In this document: piece after piece, positions 53,203 to 62,165 of the stretch | Numbering within the stretch: the stretch's first letter is position 1 | How the letters are laid out: each line of letters begins with the position of its first letter | Virus record (IMG/VR): IMGVR_UViG_3300042377_000625 | Location: 28,344 to 92,343 of that record | Length of the DNA stretch: 64,000 nt | Strand: one strand, 5' to 3' | Origin: a virus | Notes under the pieces: generated by a model | What the model saw: the letters and a program-made list of their open reading frames with translations, nothing else | The model's database searches: none | Told to the model about the DNA's origin: nothing | Translations under genes and position numbers: made by a program

Positions 53203-54192
53203 TTAATTATTTTTAATTAATTTGTTATTTTTTTTAAATTTTTCAATAACTTCATCATCATCTAATTGATATTCAAATATTAATATATTATTTGAATATA
53301 ATTTTACTTTTTTAATGTCCTTTAATTCACCAATAGTTCTAAAATGAAACGTGTTTGGTTTTATCATAGGAATATTTAAATAGGTGTTATCGTTAATGAT
53401 AATGTCAATATTTTCGTTAATTTTATTTGGGTTACTATTATTACAATACACATGTAGTTTATTGTCATCATAAAATAATGTCTTAAACACTACAGGAGAA
53501 TCTGTATTACTTTTAATGGTATCGGCATTTAGCCCTTGGTTTAATAATTCTGACTTATCAAATGATATAAAATTTTTATTATTAATTAATAAAGATTCTG
53601 ATACCTTCTCAACTAAAAGATTATTATCTTCTTTTGAAAACTCGTGTAAAATTTTTTCTCGATTCCACAACAATTCATCATACGTATATGAATTAAGGTT
53701 ATATGCTGAGTATGGGCCAAATAAATGGTCTGAATCCCCGTCGAACCCTCGTTTTGTTAAATAATAAACACAATCATAATCTTTAAGTAAAACGTCATTA
53801 TTATCAATAACTTTAATGTCGGTTATTTCCGAATCGTATTCAATATAATGTAATACATTATACCCCAACATTTTAGAAATAAACATCCCAAAGAATAGAT
53901 TTCTAGTACAAGGTAAAATTGATGTTGATTGTTTTATAACATCTTTACTTACCAAGGTATTTCCAAAAAGTTCAATGTGACCCCATCCTTTTAAATTGTC
54001 TTCGTCGACAAATTCGTTTTCACTATCATAAAAATGATAGTTAACATCAGATATAATGTCAGATGGGGTAAAACTATGGGTTATTAGAAAAATGTCCTTT
54101 TTTTCTTTTTTTAATTTTCTAATTAAATTTCTTAACGCATCTTGTTTTTCTTTTGTTGGTGTGTGAGACGCGACTAAACAAATTGATTTCAT
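53203..54192 (-). CDS. Putative glycosyltransferase with beta-sandwich tail
   Basis: 329 residues. The N-terminus (ICLVASHTPTKEKQDALRNL, IFLITHSFTP, VNYHFYDSENEF) is a diverged copy of a domain found twice more in this operon (54857 gene and middle of the 55834 gene), where it reads VSHYPVS and YYIYD or YYIFD. A second block, NVLHYIEYDSEI, could hold the acidic metal site of a GT-A-type fold. The last 100 residues are a beta-sandwich-like module. No established family is recognised, so glycosyltransferase is an inference from the paralogues and context. It lies 1 bp from both neighbours. Confidence 0.65.
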   Translation of the reverse strand: MKSICLVASHTPTKEKQDALRNLIRKLKKEKKDIFLITHSFTPSDIISDVNYHFYDSENEFVDEDNLKGWGHIELFGNTLVSKDVIKQSTSILPCTRNLFFGMFISKMLGYNVLHYIEYDSEITDIKVIDNNDVLLKDYDCVYYLTKRGFDGDSDHLFGPYSAYNLNSYTYDELLWNREKILHEFSKEDNNLLVEKVSESLLINNKNFISFDKSELLNQGLNADTIKSNTDSPVVFKTLFYDDNKLHVYCNNSNPNKINENIDIIINDNTYLNIPMIKPNTFHFRTIGELKDIKKVKLYSNNILIFEYQLDDDEVIEKFKKNNKLIKNN

Positions 54193-54193
54193 T

Positions 54194-54856
54194 TTAATAT
54201 TTGTGTTTGTTGGTTATGTGAACCATTAAATAATCTCTACTCTCTTCCTGAGAATCGACAATGATATAATCTTTCATTAGTAAAAACGTGACCGCGTCCC
54301 CACCAATATCTTCTAACCAAATCATCGGTTTATCTTTTTCTAATAAATTAACCATTCCTTCAAACGAAGATTTTTCAAATCCCTCAACATCAATTTTAAT
54401 AAACTTAACGGGTTCGGGTAAATTAAATGTATCTAAAGAAATTACTAAATTAGTGTTATTACTATACTCAACTACTTTAACAACACCACTATTAGAGTCA
54501 TGACCATTGTCGAAATGTACCATGGAATTACAACTACCAACACCTAAACAAAAACAATGTACGTTATCCAATTGTTTAGTGTTTAATCTAAGTAATTCAT
54601 AATTTTCAAAATACGGCTCAAAAGCCCAAATAGATATATTTGGTAAATAATGTTTTAATTGTACGCAGTGATTACCTATGTTAGCCCCAATATCCAGATA
54701 AAGACCGTTTTTAGGAAAAAAATGTAACCATTTGTTAACAATCTTAAATTCCCAAAAATTATTGTATTTTACTATGTCATCTGAAATACATTCAGGGCCA
54801 TCAAATACCACCATTGGTTTATTAAATATACTAACTAATCTAATATCTCTTTTCAT
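54194..54856 (-). CDS. FkbM-family methyltransferase
   Basis: 220 residues. SAM-binding motif I LYLDIGANIGNHC near residue 52, WAFEPYFENYELL, and the FkbM signature VKFIKIDVEGFEKSSFEGM near 150. FkbM enzymes O-methylate sugars and other small molecules. A second FkbM gene lies in the same operon. It probably caps or modifies the glycan made by the cluster. Confidence 0.9.
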   Translation of the reverse strand: MKRDIRLVSIFNKPMVVFDGPECISDDIVKYNNFWEFKIVNKWLHFFPKNGLYLDIGANIGNHCVQLKHYLPNISIWAFEPYFENYELLRLNTKQLDNVHCFCLGVGSCNSMVHFDNGHDSNSGVVKVVEYSNNTNLVISLDTFNLPEPVKFIKIDVEGFEKSSFEGMVNLLEKDKPMIWLEDIGGDAVTFLLMKDYIIVDSQEESRDYLMVHITNKHKY

Positions 54857-55834
54857 TTAATTAAATTCAATTAATCCTTTTTCTTTTATTTGTTCTAAAC
54901 TATCCTCATTTAATACTAATGTTTTCACATATTCTATTGTATCATTTTCGTACACCTCAATTATTAATTTATCGTCTCTTAAAGATAGTGGTATATAAAA
55001 CCAATGTGTAGGATAAACAATTTTATCTGTAATGACTTTATTATTCATTTTAACAACGACTCGATATTCATATGAATTTCTGACACCACTGTGACAATAT
55101 AATATTGGTGTTGATGGGTCTTTAACGTTATGTAATACCTCAATCATAAAATTCTCAACCCTAAATAAATTAATATCACTTTCATTAAAATACTCACTTG
55201 AGTGTTCGTTGATTATTAAAAACTCATGCTCATAATGTTGTAATTTTTGGAAAAACGCCAACTCTAATGTTAACGGCATTAAGTGTTCGTACCACTCATT
55301 TTCTGTGACAGGTAATTTTAAAATTTCATTAAAGTAGGAAGGTGTAATCCCGAATAGTTGTGTCTCATAAACATAAGACCCACTATCTCTATACCCCTCA
55401 GGTTTAAAGAAAATACATTTCTTTCTTTCCTCAACCATAGTATCAACCAATTGATTTAATTTTGTAACATCATTTTCCGAGAATAAATTATCATTCTCAA
55501 TAAAATAAACAAAATCGTATTTTTTTATATCGGCAAATTTAAATGCGTTAAACATATTTTGACAAATCGGTAACGAATGTCTTGAGTTATTAACCCTTAA
55601 GAAAAAAGAGTCGGTTTTAAACCAATAATACGGTGATTTATCTAATGGTGTTAAAGTTTGGTTTTTATCGTAAATATAATACTCAACCATTGATTGTAAT
55701 TCAATTGATACAGGGTAATGACTAACTAACATAAAATCAAAACCACTATTTTTTAATGAGTTTATTTCATTAATTAGAACTTGTTCTTTTTTTGGTGTAT
55801 TCGGGTATGCTCCGATAACTATTAATTTTTTCAT
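54857..55834 (-). CDS. Putative glycosyltransferase, paralogue of neighbouring domains
   Basis: 325 residues. KLIVIGAYPNTPKKEQVLINE, then FMLVSHYPVSIELQSMVEYYIYD parallels residues about 328-385 of the 895-residue protein next door almost motif for motif. YDFVYFIENDNLFSENDV carries an acidic cluster (END) that could act as the DxD site of a GT-A fold. The C-terminal 90 residues are another beta-sandwich-like module (YEYRVVVKMNNKVITDKIV). It overlaps the upstream gene by 1 bp. Assigned by paralogy and position. Confidence 0.68.
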   Translation of the reverse strand: MKKLIVIGAYPNTPKKEQVLINEINSLKNSGFDFMLVSHYPVSIELQSMVEYYIYDKNQTLTPLDKSPYYWFKTDSFFLRVNNSRHSLPICQNMFNAFKFADIKKYDFVYFIENDNLFSENDVTKLNQLVDTMVEERKKCIFFKPEGYRDSGSYVYETQLFGITPSYFNEILKLPVTENEWYEHLMPLTLELAFFQKLQHYEHEFLIINEHSSEYFNESDINLFRVENFMIEVLHNVKDPSTPILYCHSGVRNSYEYRVVVKMNNKVITDKIVYPTHWFYIPLSLRDDKLIIEVYENDTIEYVKTLVLNEDSLEQIKEKGLIEFN

Positions 55835-58521
55835 TACTTAATAAATGTTTTAAATTCCTTATCGATTAATGACACTCCATCAGCTTGAGTTGTAATTCTG
55901 TTTTTTAGAATACCCATATTTAACCCATGTTCGATAAAAATAAGGTTGAAATATGAGTCAGCACAATCCCACTTATGATTACGTAATTGTTCGTATAAGA
56001 ATTCTCTAGTTTTTCTTGGGAACATAATACATTGTAACCCAATAATTTTATCAGTAATAAACAACAAGTCTTGGTTCGGGATTTCTTTAATCACATTTGA
56101 TTGATGCCAAGCGAAGTCTAATGTTTTAGTGTCCCCAAATGAAAAATATTGTATGTCCGATTCGATAACGGTATCACACACTTGTTTAACTTTATCAATG
56201 AATTCCTCAATAGGGACCTCAATTAAACAGTCTCCCTCACAAACAATTAAGAAATCCAAATCTTTATCGAATTCAGATATAATACCATTTTTAAATGATT
56301 CAAAACATCCGTAATGTGCTGGTGTTAGTGCAGTACCTAGTCGGTTTGTTGTCTCTTCATCAAAAAGTTCCATAGACACACATTGTGGTCTAACACAATT
56401 ATGTGATGGAGGTATAGATTTGTATAGTTCATTTGTATGTAAAACATATTCAATACCGTATTTTGATACTTGTTGTAACGACTCTCTTGATAAGATTTCT
56501 CTCTCATCGTTATTTGTTGTTTGTAAATGAACTAATTTAATTTTAGGTAATCGTTTATACTTAAACCATCCATTATTTTTGTAACTAATTATTGTTTCAT
56601 TATTTAATATGTAAGATTCTGATTTATATTGAACTCCACCCTCAAAAAAGGTTAACTTAATCTCTATTGGAACTCCATCGTAGTCAATTTCTTTTAAGAA
56701 TTCTCGGGTTTGTAGAATATTAAATGATTTAGAATAAATGGTTTCGTTATTTTTATTAATCTCAACACTAACTGTTCTGTCATCAATATTATATGTGTAG
56801 AAATAAAACACCCATTTATTCTCGTTATTAATAATTGGTAATATAGAATAGTATTCTGAATTAGATGAGACTCCTTTACCTGAATTAATTAAGAATGTAT
56901 GACTATCATTTGTAATGACATTAACTGTTGGTTCGTGAATTAATTTCTTATAAAAGAAATCCTCTAAGAAGTTTTGACAATTATTTATTCTACATTCTGA
57001 TTTGTAAATTTCTTTAGTTATTATATGTGAAAATTTTTCTAAAAAGAAATCAGTTTTAAACGTCATTGCGGTAGTCTCAATACCAACATTAAACGCCGTA
57101 GGTAAAGTACATAAGAATGCGTCTTTTTCATCCAACAATTTAAATGATTGATTAACATATTCAATATCATCATGATGTAATATAACATCGTAGGTTATGT
57201 AAAATACTTTATTAAAATTAAAATCTTTTGCGGATTTAAACCCATTAATTAAATTAGTTAAAACAGGTAATGATTGGTTAGTATCTTTTAATCCGTTAAT
57301 GTTAATCTCAACATCAAACTCTGATTTATAATTATAAAACTTAGTATAATAAGAATGTTCTGTTGTTGGGTTATTTGAATCAAAAATATAATAGTCGACC
57401 ATTTTTTGAATATCGTTCGACACTGGATAATGAGAAACCAACATTACTTTTCGACCTAATTTTTTAACAGACTTAATACATTCGATAGTTAATTTTTCTC
57501 GTGATTTAGTATTCGGATAAGTACCAACAATAACTAACTCATTATTATCATATTTTTCTTTATAAGGATTTAATAATGATAGTAATTTTGATGTATCATG
57601 ATTAATATCTCCTGTTAAAAATGTTATATTTTCGTACTTATCGTATTTTCCACAATAAACATCCAAGTTATACATCATCATTGGGATTCTATACTCCAAA
57701 GCCTCTTTTAAGGCGATTGGGTTTAATTCTTTATTGTTTCTGTCACCTTTTGAAGGAAACAAGAATAAGTCCGACGCTTCAATAAATGATTGTACGTCTT
57801 TTCTTTCTCCCCAAACAACGCAGTTATCAGGTTTATTTTTAATCAACGGACCCCAATATGATTGGAAGTTTTCGGCCTGATTACCCAAAAAATGAAATTT
57901 TATTTTATAATCCTTTAATTTATGTGCGATGTCAAAAATATAGGATTGATTTTTTCTTGCCGTGAACAATCCAACATTTAAAACATGTTTATATGTTGGG
58001 TCTAAATCTAATAATTCTTGGTTTTGTTTTTTATTTTTTTCTTTATAGTCTACAGGGTATTCAACAATGTCATACGGAATATCATATATAGAATATCTAA
58101 ATGCGTTATACGCACTTACGAATATAAATTTATCGGGGAACCATCTTTTATGTGAAACAGAAAAACTAGAATCATGTGTGGTTTCAAATATTGTGTATTC
58201 CCTATCTTCCCTATATAATTCTTTTGTGACAGAATCATCCATGAAAAATTCAGGAAATTCTTCCATACTAACAACATCAGGTTTAAACTCATTAACAATT
58301 CTAATTAACTCGTTTTTATCTTCCCCTAAAGAATGGAAATTATCACCAAGTAATTCTTGTATTTGATTTCTTTGAACGACAAACGTCCAAGCAACAAATG
58401 CGTACTCAACACATTTGATTTCATATTCATTGTTAATTAATTGTATTTTATTTAATGTGACTTGAGGCGCTCCTCCAGTACTTAAATGAGGAGAAACAAC
58501 TAATATTTTTTTCTTTTTCAT
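55834..58521 (-). CDS. Multidomain glycosyltransferase (GT4 + GT-like + GT25-like)
   Basis: 895 residues in four parts. Residues 1-325: GT4, with LVVSPHLSTGGAPQVTL, a LNVGLFTARKNQSYIFDIA hinge and donor site SDLFLFPSKGD...NPIALKEALEYRIP. Residues about 328-530: the YPNT...VSHYPVS domain shared with the genes at 53203 and 54857. Residues about 545-645: a beta-sandwich-like module. Residues about 660-895: GT25-like (LPS/procollagen galactosyltransferase type), with TPAHYGCFESFKNGI and FLIVCEGDCLIE at the acidic site. Three catalytic-type domains in one chain suggest assembly of a short oligosaccharide. GT25 also includes enzymes that glycosylate collagen in animals, which is suggestive here but not proof. 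Confidence 0.82.
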   Translation of the reverse strand: MKKKKILVVSPHLSTGGAPQVTLNKIQLINNEYEIKCVEYAFVAWTFVVQRNQIQELLGDNFHSLGEDKNELIRIVNEFKPDVVSMEEFPEFFMDDSVTKELYREDREYTIFETTHDSSFSVSHKRWFPDKFIFVSAYNAFRYSIYDIPYDIVEYPVDYKEKNKKQNQELLDLDPTYKHVLNVGLFTARKNQSYIFDIAHKLKDYKIKFHFLGNQAENFQSYWGPLIKNKPDNCVVWGERKDVQSFIEASDLFLFPSKGDRNNKELNPIALKEALEYRIPMMMYNLDVYCGKYDKYENITFLTGDINHDTSKLLSLLNPYKEKYDNNELVIVGTYPNTKSREKLTIECIKSVKKLGRKVMLVSHYPVSNDIQKMVDYYIFDSNNPTTEHSYYTKFYNYKSEFDVEININGLKDTNQSLPVLTNLINGFKSAKDFNFNKVFYITYDVILHHDDIEYVNQSFKLLDEKDAFLCTLPTAFNVGIETTAMTFKTDFFLEKFSHIITKEIYKSECRINNCQNFLEDFFYKKLIHEPTVNVITNDSHTFLINSGKGVSSNSEYYSILPIINNENKWVFYFYTYNIDDRTVSVEINKNNETIYSKSFNILQTREFLKEIDYDGVPIEIKLTFFEGGVQYKSESYILNNETIISYKNNGWFKYKRLPKIKLVHLQTTNNDEREILSRESLQQVSKYGIEYVLHTNELYKSIPPSHNCVRPQCVSMELFDEETTNRLGTALTPAHYGCFESFKNGIISEFDKDLDFLIVCEGDCLIEVPIEEFIDKVKQVCDTVIESDIQYFSFGDTKTLDFAWHQSNVIKEIPNQDLLFITDKIIGLQCIMFPRKTREFLYEQLRNHKWDCADSYFNLIFIEHGLNMGILKNRITTQADGVSLIDKEFKTFIK

Positions 58522-59474
58522 TATTTTATTAAATTAATATTATATGCGTAAATTAATCCGATATCGTTAGACCCTAAAGTATCCTCAATTATAAAGTTGT
58601 TTGATTTTAGTATATCTAAAACTTCATCGTAAATTTCTTTTGAGTGGTATTCCATTGCAATTTTACCAATATTATTTTGTAAATATTCTTTATCAATTGT
58701 TCGGAATAAATCCAACTCACCACCTTCACAATCAACTTTTAAAAAATCAATTCTGTCGATATCGTAGTCAGAAATTAATTGGTTAATAGTGATAGTCTCA
58801 ACAATCTCTTCACCAATCACTGTTGATGGGTGAAACCCACTTTCGTTTTTTTGTGAAAAATTATTACCATTAACTTCGGTTATCATAAATTTCTCAAACC
58901 CATTCTCATTACTAACCGCCTTATTAATACAAGTTACTCCGTGTTCGGAAAGATTCTTTTTCATACTTTTAAATGTAGCCTTAAGAGGTTCTACCGCATA
59001 AACGTTAGATGGGTTAAACATTTGTGAGTATAATGAGAATACTCCGTAATTCGCCCCAATATCAACAACCGTATCATTGATGCTAAGTCTAACAAAATCC
59101 CTCTCATATACTTTATCGTAAAAAATCTCAGTAACAATTGGAAATAAATCATCCCCCAAGTGAGATAATTTAACTTGTTTTGAGTTAATTACTAAAAATC
59201 TATTTTGACCAAATAGTTTTAATTCCTGAGAATATTGTAGGTCACCATACATAATGGATAAGGTTATGTTTCTAAGTCTTTTTGCGTTAGATTCACCAGT
59301 CGATATCCACCAATTGGTTCCTTTTCGTAACCCCATGTTTGATTTATGTACGGTTAATCCCGTATTGTTATCAATAATTGAGACCTCGTATATTTCTTTT
59401 ATGTCATCACCATTAAAGTCAAAATGGATTATACCATTCTCTTCAATATTAGTTACTGTAAAAATATTATTCAT
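58521..59474 (-). CDS. FkbM-family methyltransferase with N-terminal beta module
   Basis: 317 residues. Residues 1-95 are a beta-sandwich-like module (ENGIIHFDFNGDDIKEIYEV...). The rest is FkbM: VVDIGANYGVFSLYSQ motif I near 136, VYAVEPLKATFKSM, and FLKVDCEGGELDLFRTID near 245. It overlaps the multidomain glycosyltransferase gene by 1 bp. The N-terminal module resembles those at the C-termini of other proteins in the operon and may hold the enzymes to a common partner or acceptor. Confidence 0.9.
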   Translation of the reverse strand: MNNIFTVTNIEENGIIHFDFNGDDIKEIYEVSIIDNNTGLTVHKSNMGLRKGTNWWISTGESNAKRLRNITLSIMYGDLQYSQELKLFGQNRFLVINSKQVKLSHLGDDLFPIVTEIFYDKVYERDFVRLSINDTVVDIGANYGVFSLYSQMFNPSNVYAVEPLKATFKSMKKNLSEHGVTCINKAVSNENGFEKFMITEVNGNNFSQKNESGFHPSTVIGEEIVETITINQLISDYDIDRIDFLKVDCEGGELDLFRTIDKEYLQNNIGKIAMEYHSKEIYDEVLDILKSNNFIIEDTLGSNDIGLIYAYNINLIK

Positions 59475-59475
59475 A

Positions 59476-60501
59476 TTATATGTGTATAAATTCGTTATGG
59501 ATTATTTGTTTGTTTAATGTCACCTCAACTCTGAATTTTTTGAACTCATTAATTTCGTGAAATATAATTGATGACGGCCACACAAAATAAGTTGTTTTGG
59601 GTAGAATGTTTAAAAATGTTTCATAAATTTGGTCCCCTGTCTGTCCATCAAAAAATCTAAAATTTAGTGATTGTGGTTTAGTTATATTTTTAATATAAAA
59701 TTTATTCTCATTTCTAATAAAATCAATTGTAAATTCATTTGAGGAGATATCAATTGATTCGTGTAAAATTGGTTTTTCCAAACCACGACTTTCGTAAAAG
59801 TTTTCTGAATATTTTAAAGAGTTGGTTTTATCGTCCCAAATAAATGAACAACCACCGACAAATCTTTGTTGTTGGTAACTGATTTTTTCTTTAGACCTAC
59901 TATCCTCATTTAACCAAGAATAATGTTTAACCCATGCAATATCTCTTGGTATCGAAATTGTTGGTTTAGATTCAAAAGTTTCACCATCGTTATATAAGAT
60001 ATGGTTGTCAAAATAAAAATGAGTTATCCCTCCATTCCTATTGGTTCTAAAAATTCTTGGTGGACAGAAACCATCCACCCATAACTGTTTTGTAAATGTG
60101 TAATTTTTAAGGTTAACCGAATACCAATCGTATTGAGGTGTTTCCTGAATAAAATTTAAAATATTTCTAATTTCGTCTTCGGTGTAAAACTCATCAGAAT
60201 CCACAATCCAAACTAAATCACAATTATTCTTTAAGACATGTAAAACATTATTCTTACTCTCATTTTCACCAAACAATGATTTCATTCCTGTGGTGATTAA
60301 AAAGTCTAATTCATAATTTATTAATTTAGTTAGAGTCTCTTTATTCTTTGGTTTAAATCCAAAATTAATATATTCCTGGTACATACCACTATTACAACCA
60401 ATAGTAATGTCTAATTCATTTTTTAAGTTTATCCAAGGACGTAAACACTCATCAATATATTCTTCGGAGTTGTATGCGGAAAGTAATATTCCTATTTTCA
60501 T
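59476..60501 (-). CDS. Family 2 glycosyltransferase with C-terminal beta module
   Basis: 341 residues. GT-A fold: MKIGILLSAYNSEEYIDECL start, LVWIVDSDEFYTEDEI catalytic DxD-type site near 98, and DWYSVNLKNYTF / PPRIFRTNRNG in the acceptor half. The last 90 residues (FTIDFIRNENKFYIKNIT onward) form a beta-sandwich-like module of the type recurring in this operon. It overlaps the GT9 gene upstream by 4 bp. Confidence 0.88.
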   Translation of the reverse strand: MKIGILLSAYNSEEYIDECLRPWINLKNELDITIGCNSGMYQEYINFGFKPKNKETLTKLINYELDFLITTGMKSLFGENESKNNVLHVLKNNCDLVWIVDSDEFYTEDEIRNILNFIQETPQYDWYSVNLKNYTFTKQLWVDGFCPPRIFRTNRNGGITHFYFDNHILYNDGETFESKPTISIPRDIAWVKHYSWLNEDSRSKEKISYQQQRFVGGCSFIWDDKTNSLKYSENFYESRGLEKPILHESIDISSNEFTIDFIRNENKFYIKNITKPQSLNFRFFDGQTGDQIYETFLNILPKTTYFVWPSSIIFHEINEFKKFRVEVTLNKQIIHNEFIHI

Positions 60502-61439
60502 ATAATTTCTAAAATTTTATTAAACACTTGCTCAACTGAGGGATGGCACTCAAATGTTGGTTTATTTTCTAAACAATTAATTAAAGGTGGTACCCCTTGG
60601 ATATCCCCCCATTCTTTAACTCCGTATTTTATATCTGAACCACAAAACAGACTACAACCACCACCAACATAATGGTATTTATATTCTTGTGAATTATTTC
60701 GATATGGGGCTCTAAATTCGTAATTGATAGAACTTCCTAATTGAATGATTTCTGAATCAGTTGTTCCTGCTAAATGAAGTAATCCTGAATCCATTGTGAC
60801 AAAACACAATGATTTATTAATTAAATGCCACGATTGACTTAATGTGGTTTTATTCATTAAATTAAGGCCATTTTTAATCTCAAAATTAAAAATTGGTTTT
60901 TTAACATTAAAAAATCCAACCTCACTTGAGTCTTTACCAACTGAAATTACACTAATATTATGGTCGTTTAATTTTTTACTTAATTCCATCCATTTAACCG
61001 CATCCCAAGTTCTGCTTGGCCAATTTTGGACGGGGTGTATTAGTACATATTTCTCAGGTAATCCTTTAATTGGTTCATACTCATCAGGAATATAATCAAT
61101 ATTCATTTCATCTTTGGTTAACATAAAACCAAGTTTAATTGCGTGATATTGTCTAATGTCAATACGGTTATGTTTAAACTCAACTCCTCGGTTATTTTTT
61201 TGTCCATTCTCATAAAATGAATTATGAGTTATAAAATTAGATTTAATGAAATCTAAATTAACCGAATTCGAGTGGTAAACCTTTTCAACCAAAGGATGAT
61301 TTTTAAATAATTCAGGGAAATTAGTTACAACGGTAACTTTTGAGTCATATGATTGATGTAGTTTTCTAAGTACGGGGGTTGAGCAAAGGGTATCCCCGAT
61401 TGCCTTTGCTTCCGATAAATCAAGACATATTTTTTTCAT
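60498..61439 (-). CDS. GT9 heptosyltransferase-like enzyme
   Basis: 313 residues. AIGDTLCSTPVLRKLHQSY near residue 13 and VTVVTNFPELFKNHP form the N-terminal half. YVLIHPVQNWPSRTWDAVKW and FVTMDSGLLHLAGTTDSEIIQLG are the C-terminal GT9 (ADP-heptose:LPS heptosyltransferase) signatures. C-terminal cysteines around GGGCSLFCGSD recall the metal-binding finger of the BAHT subgroup. It is the first gene of the operon. No TATTTATA box precedes it; upstream lies only GGGGTATAAT, which could be a -10-like element. Confidence 0.88.
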   Translation of the reverse strand: MKKICLDLSEAKAIGDTLCSTPVLRKLHQSYDSKVTVVTNFPELFKNHPLVEKVYHSNSVNLDFIKSNFITHNSFYENGQKNNRGVEFKHNRIDIRQYHAIKLGFMLTKDEMNIDYIPDEYEPIKGLPEKYVLIHPVQNWPSRTWDAVKWMELSKKLNDHNISVISVGKDSSEVGFFNVKKPIFNFEIKNGLNLMNKTTLSQSWHLINKSLCFVTMDSGLLHLAGTTDSEIIQLGSSINYEFRAPYRNNSQEYKYHYVGGGCSLFCGSDIKYGVKEWGDIQGVPPLINCLENKPTFECHPSVEQVFNKILEII

Positions 61440-61520
61440 AAGTAAAATATAAAATAAAAACTCAAAAATTATACCCCAAGTTTAGTTAATTATCTATTTA
61501 TGGTAAACCGTTCAGGTGTA

Positions 61521-61528
61521 TATTTATA
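61521..61528 (+). promoter_or_regulatory. Candidate late promoter box TATTTATA
   Basis: TATTTATA lies 3 nt before the ATG at 61532. A second, weaker box TATTTATG lies about 30 bp further upstream. Confidence 0.55.
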
Positions 61529-61531
61529 GTA

Positions 61532-62125
61532 ATGCAATCAATTGAAATACTTTCGTTTACTGGTGTTAGTCCGTATACCATTACAATTTGTGATGTTACG
61601 TTAACTTATTGCTATGTAGTTGCGACAGGTGTTTCTTCAGCTCCAATTACCGTTACAGTACCAACATTATTACAACCTGCAGCCCAAATAATATTAAAAG
61701 TAACCGATAGTACGTCGTGTGATTATTTCCAAATAATATCTTGTATTACTCCCACACCAACACCGACACCAACACCAACACCGACACCATCACCAACACA
61801 TGGTGATTGTGATTGTATTGGATTTAACAATTTATATGGTAATCTAAATTACCCAATTAGTTTAACACAGTGTGATGGTACTATATTAAACACTGTGGTA
61901 TATTCAGGAACTTCGGTTTATTATTGTGGTAGTCAACCAGTTGCGGGGTCTGATGTTACAATTACTATTGGTTTACCTTGTATTAATAACACATGTCCTA
62001 CACCTACACCACCTGGACCAACGCCAACTCCGACACCTACACCAACAACAGGGAGTAACTACCTATCACAAGAAGATTTATTCCTAATCTTACAAGAAAA
62101 TGGGGGTAGAATAATCATTACATAA
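61532..62125 (+). CDS. Fibre-associated protein with Pro-Thr linkers, paralogue of the gene at 33190
   Basis: 197 residues. Residues 1-72 (IEILSFTGVSPYTITICDV...KVTDSTSCDYFQIISC) align by pattern with the small protein at 33190. A Pro-Thr linker (about 74-90), a Cys-containing beta domain (91-155), and a second Pro-Thr linker (157-175) follow, then a short helix YLSQEDLFLILQENGG at the C-terminus. The modular layout fits a fibre adaptor or decoration protein. The C-terminal helix could attach it to a partner. Confidence 0.72.
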   Translation: MQSIEILSFTGVSPYTITICDVTLTYCYVVATGVSSAPITVTVPTLLQPAAQIILKVTDSTSCDYFQIISCITPTPTPTPTPTPTPSPTHGDCDCIGFNNLYGNLNYPISLTQCDGTILNTVVYSGTSVYYCGSQPVAGSDVTITIGLPCINNTCPTPTPPGPTPTPTPTPTTGSNYLSQEDLFLILQENGGRIIIT

Positions 62126-62149
62126 TAAACACAATAATCTAAAGTATAA

Positions 62150-62157
62150 TATTTATA
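62150..62157 (+). promoter_or_regulatory. Candidate late promoter box TATTTATA
   Basis: TATTTATA lies 8 nt before the ATG at 62166. Confidence 0.55.
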
Positions 62158-62165
62158 ACTAAACT

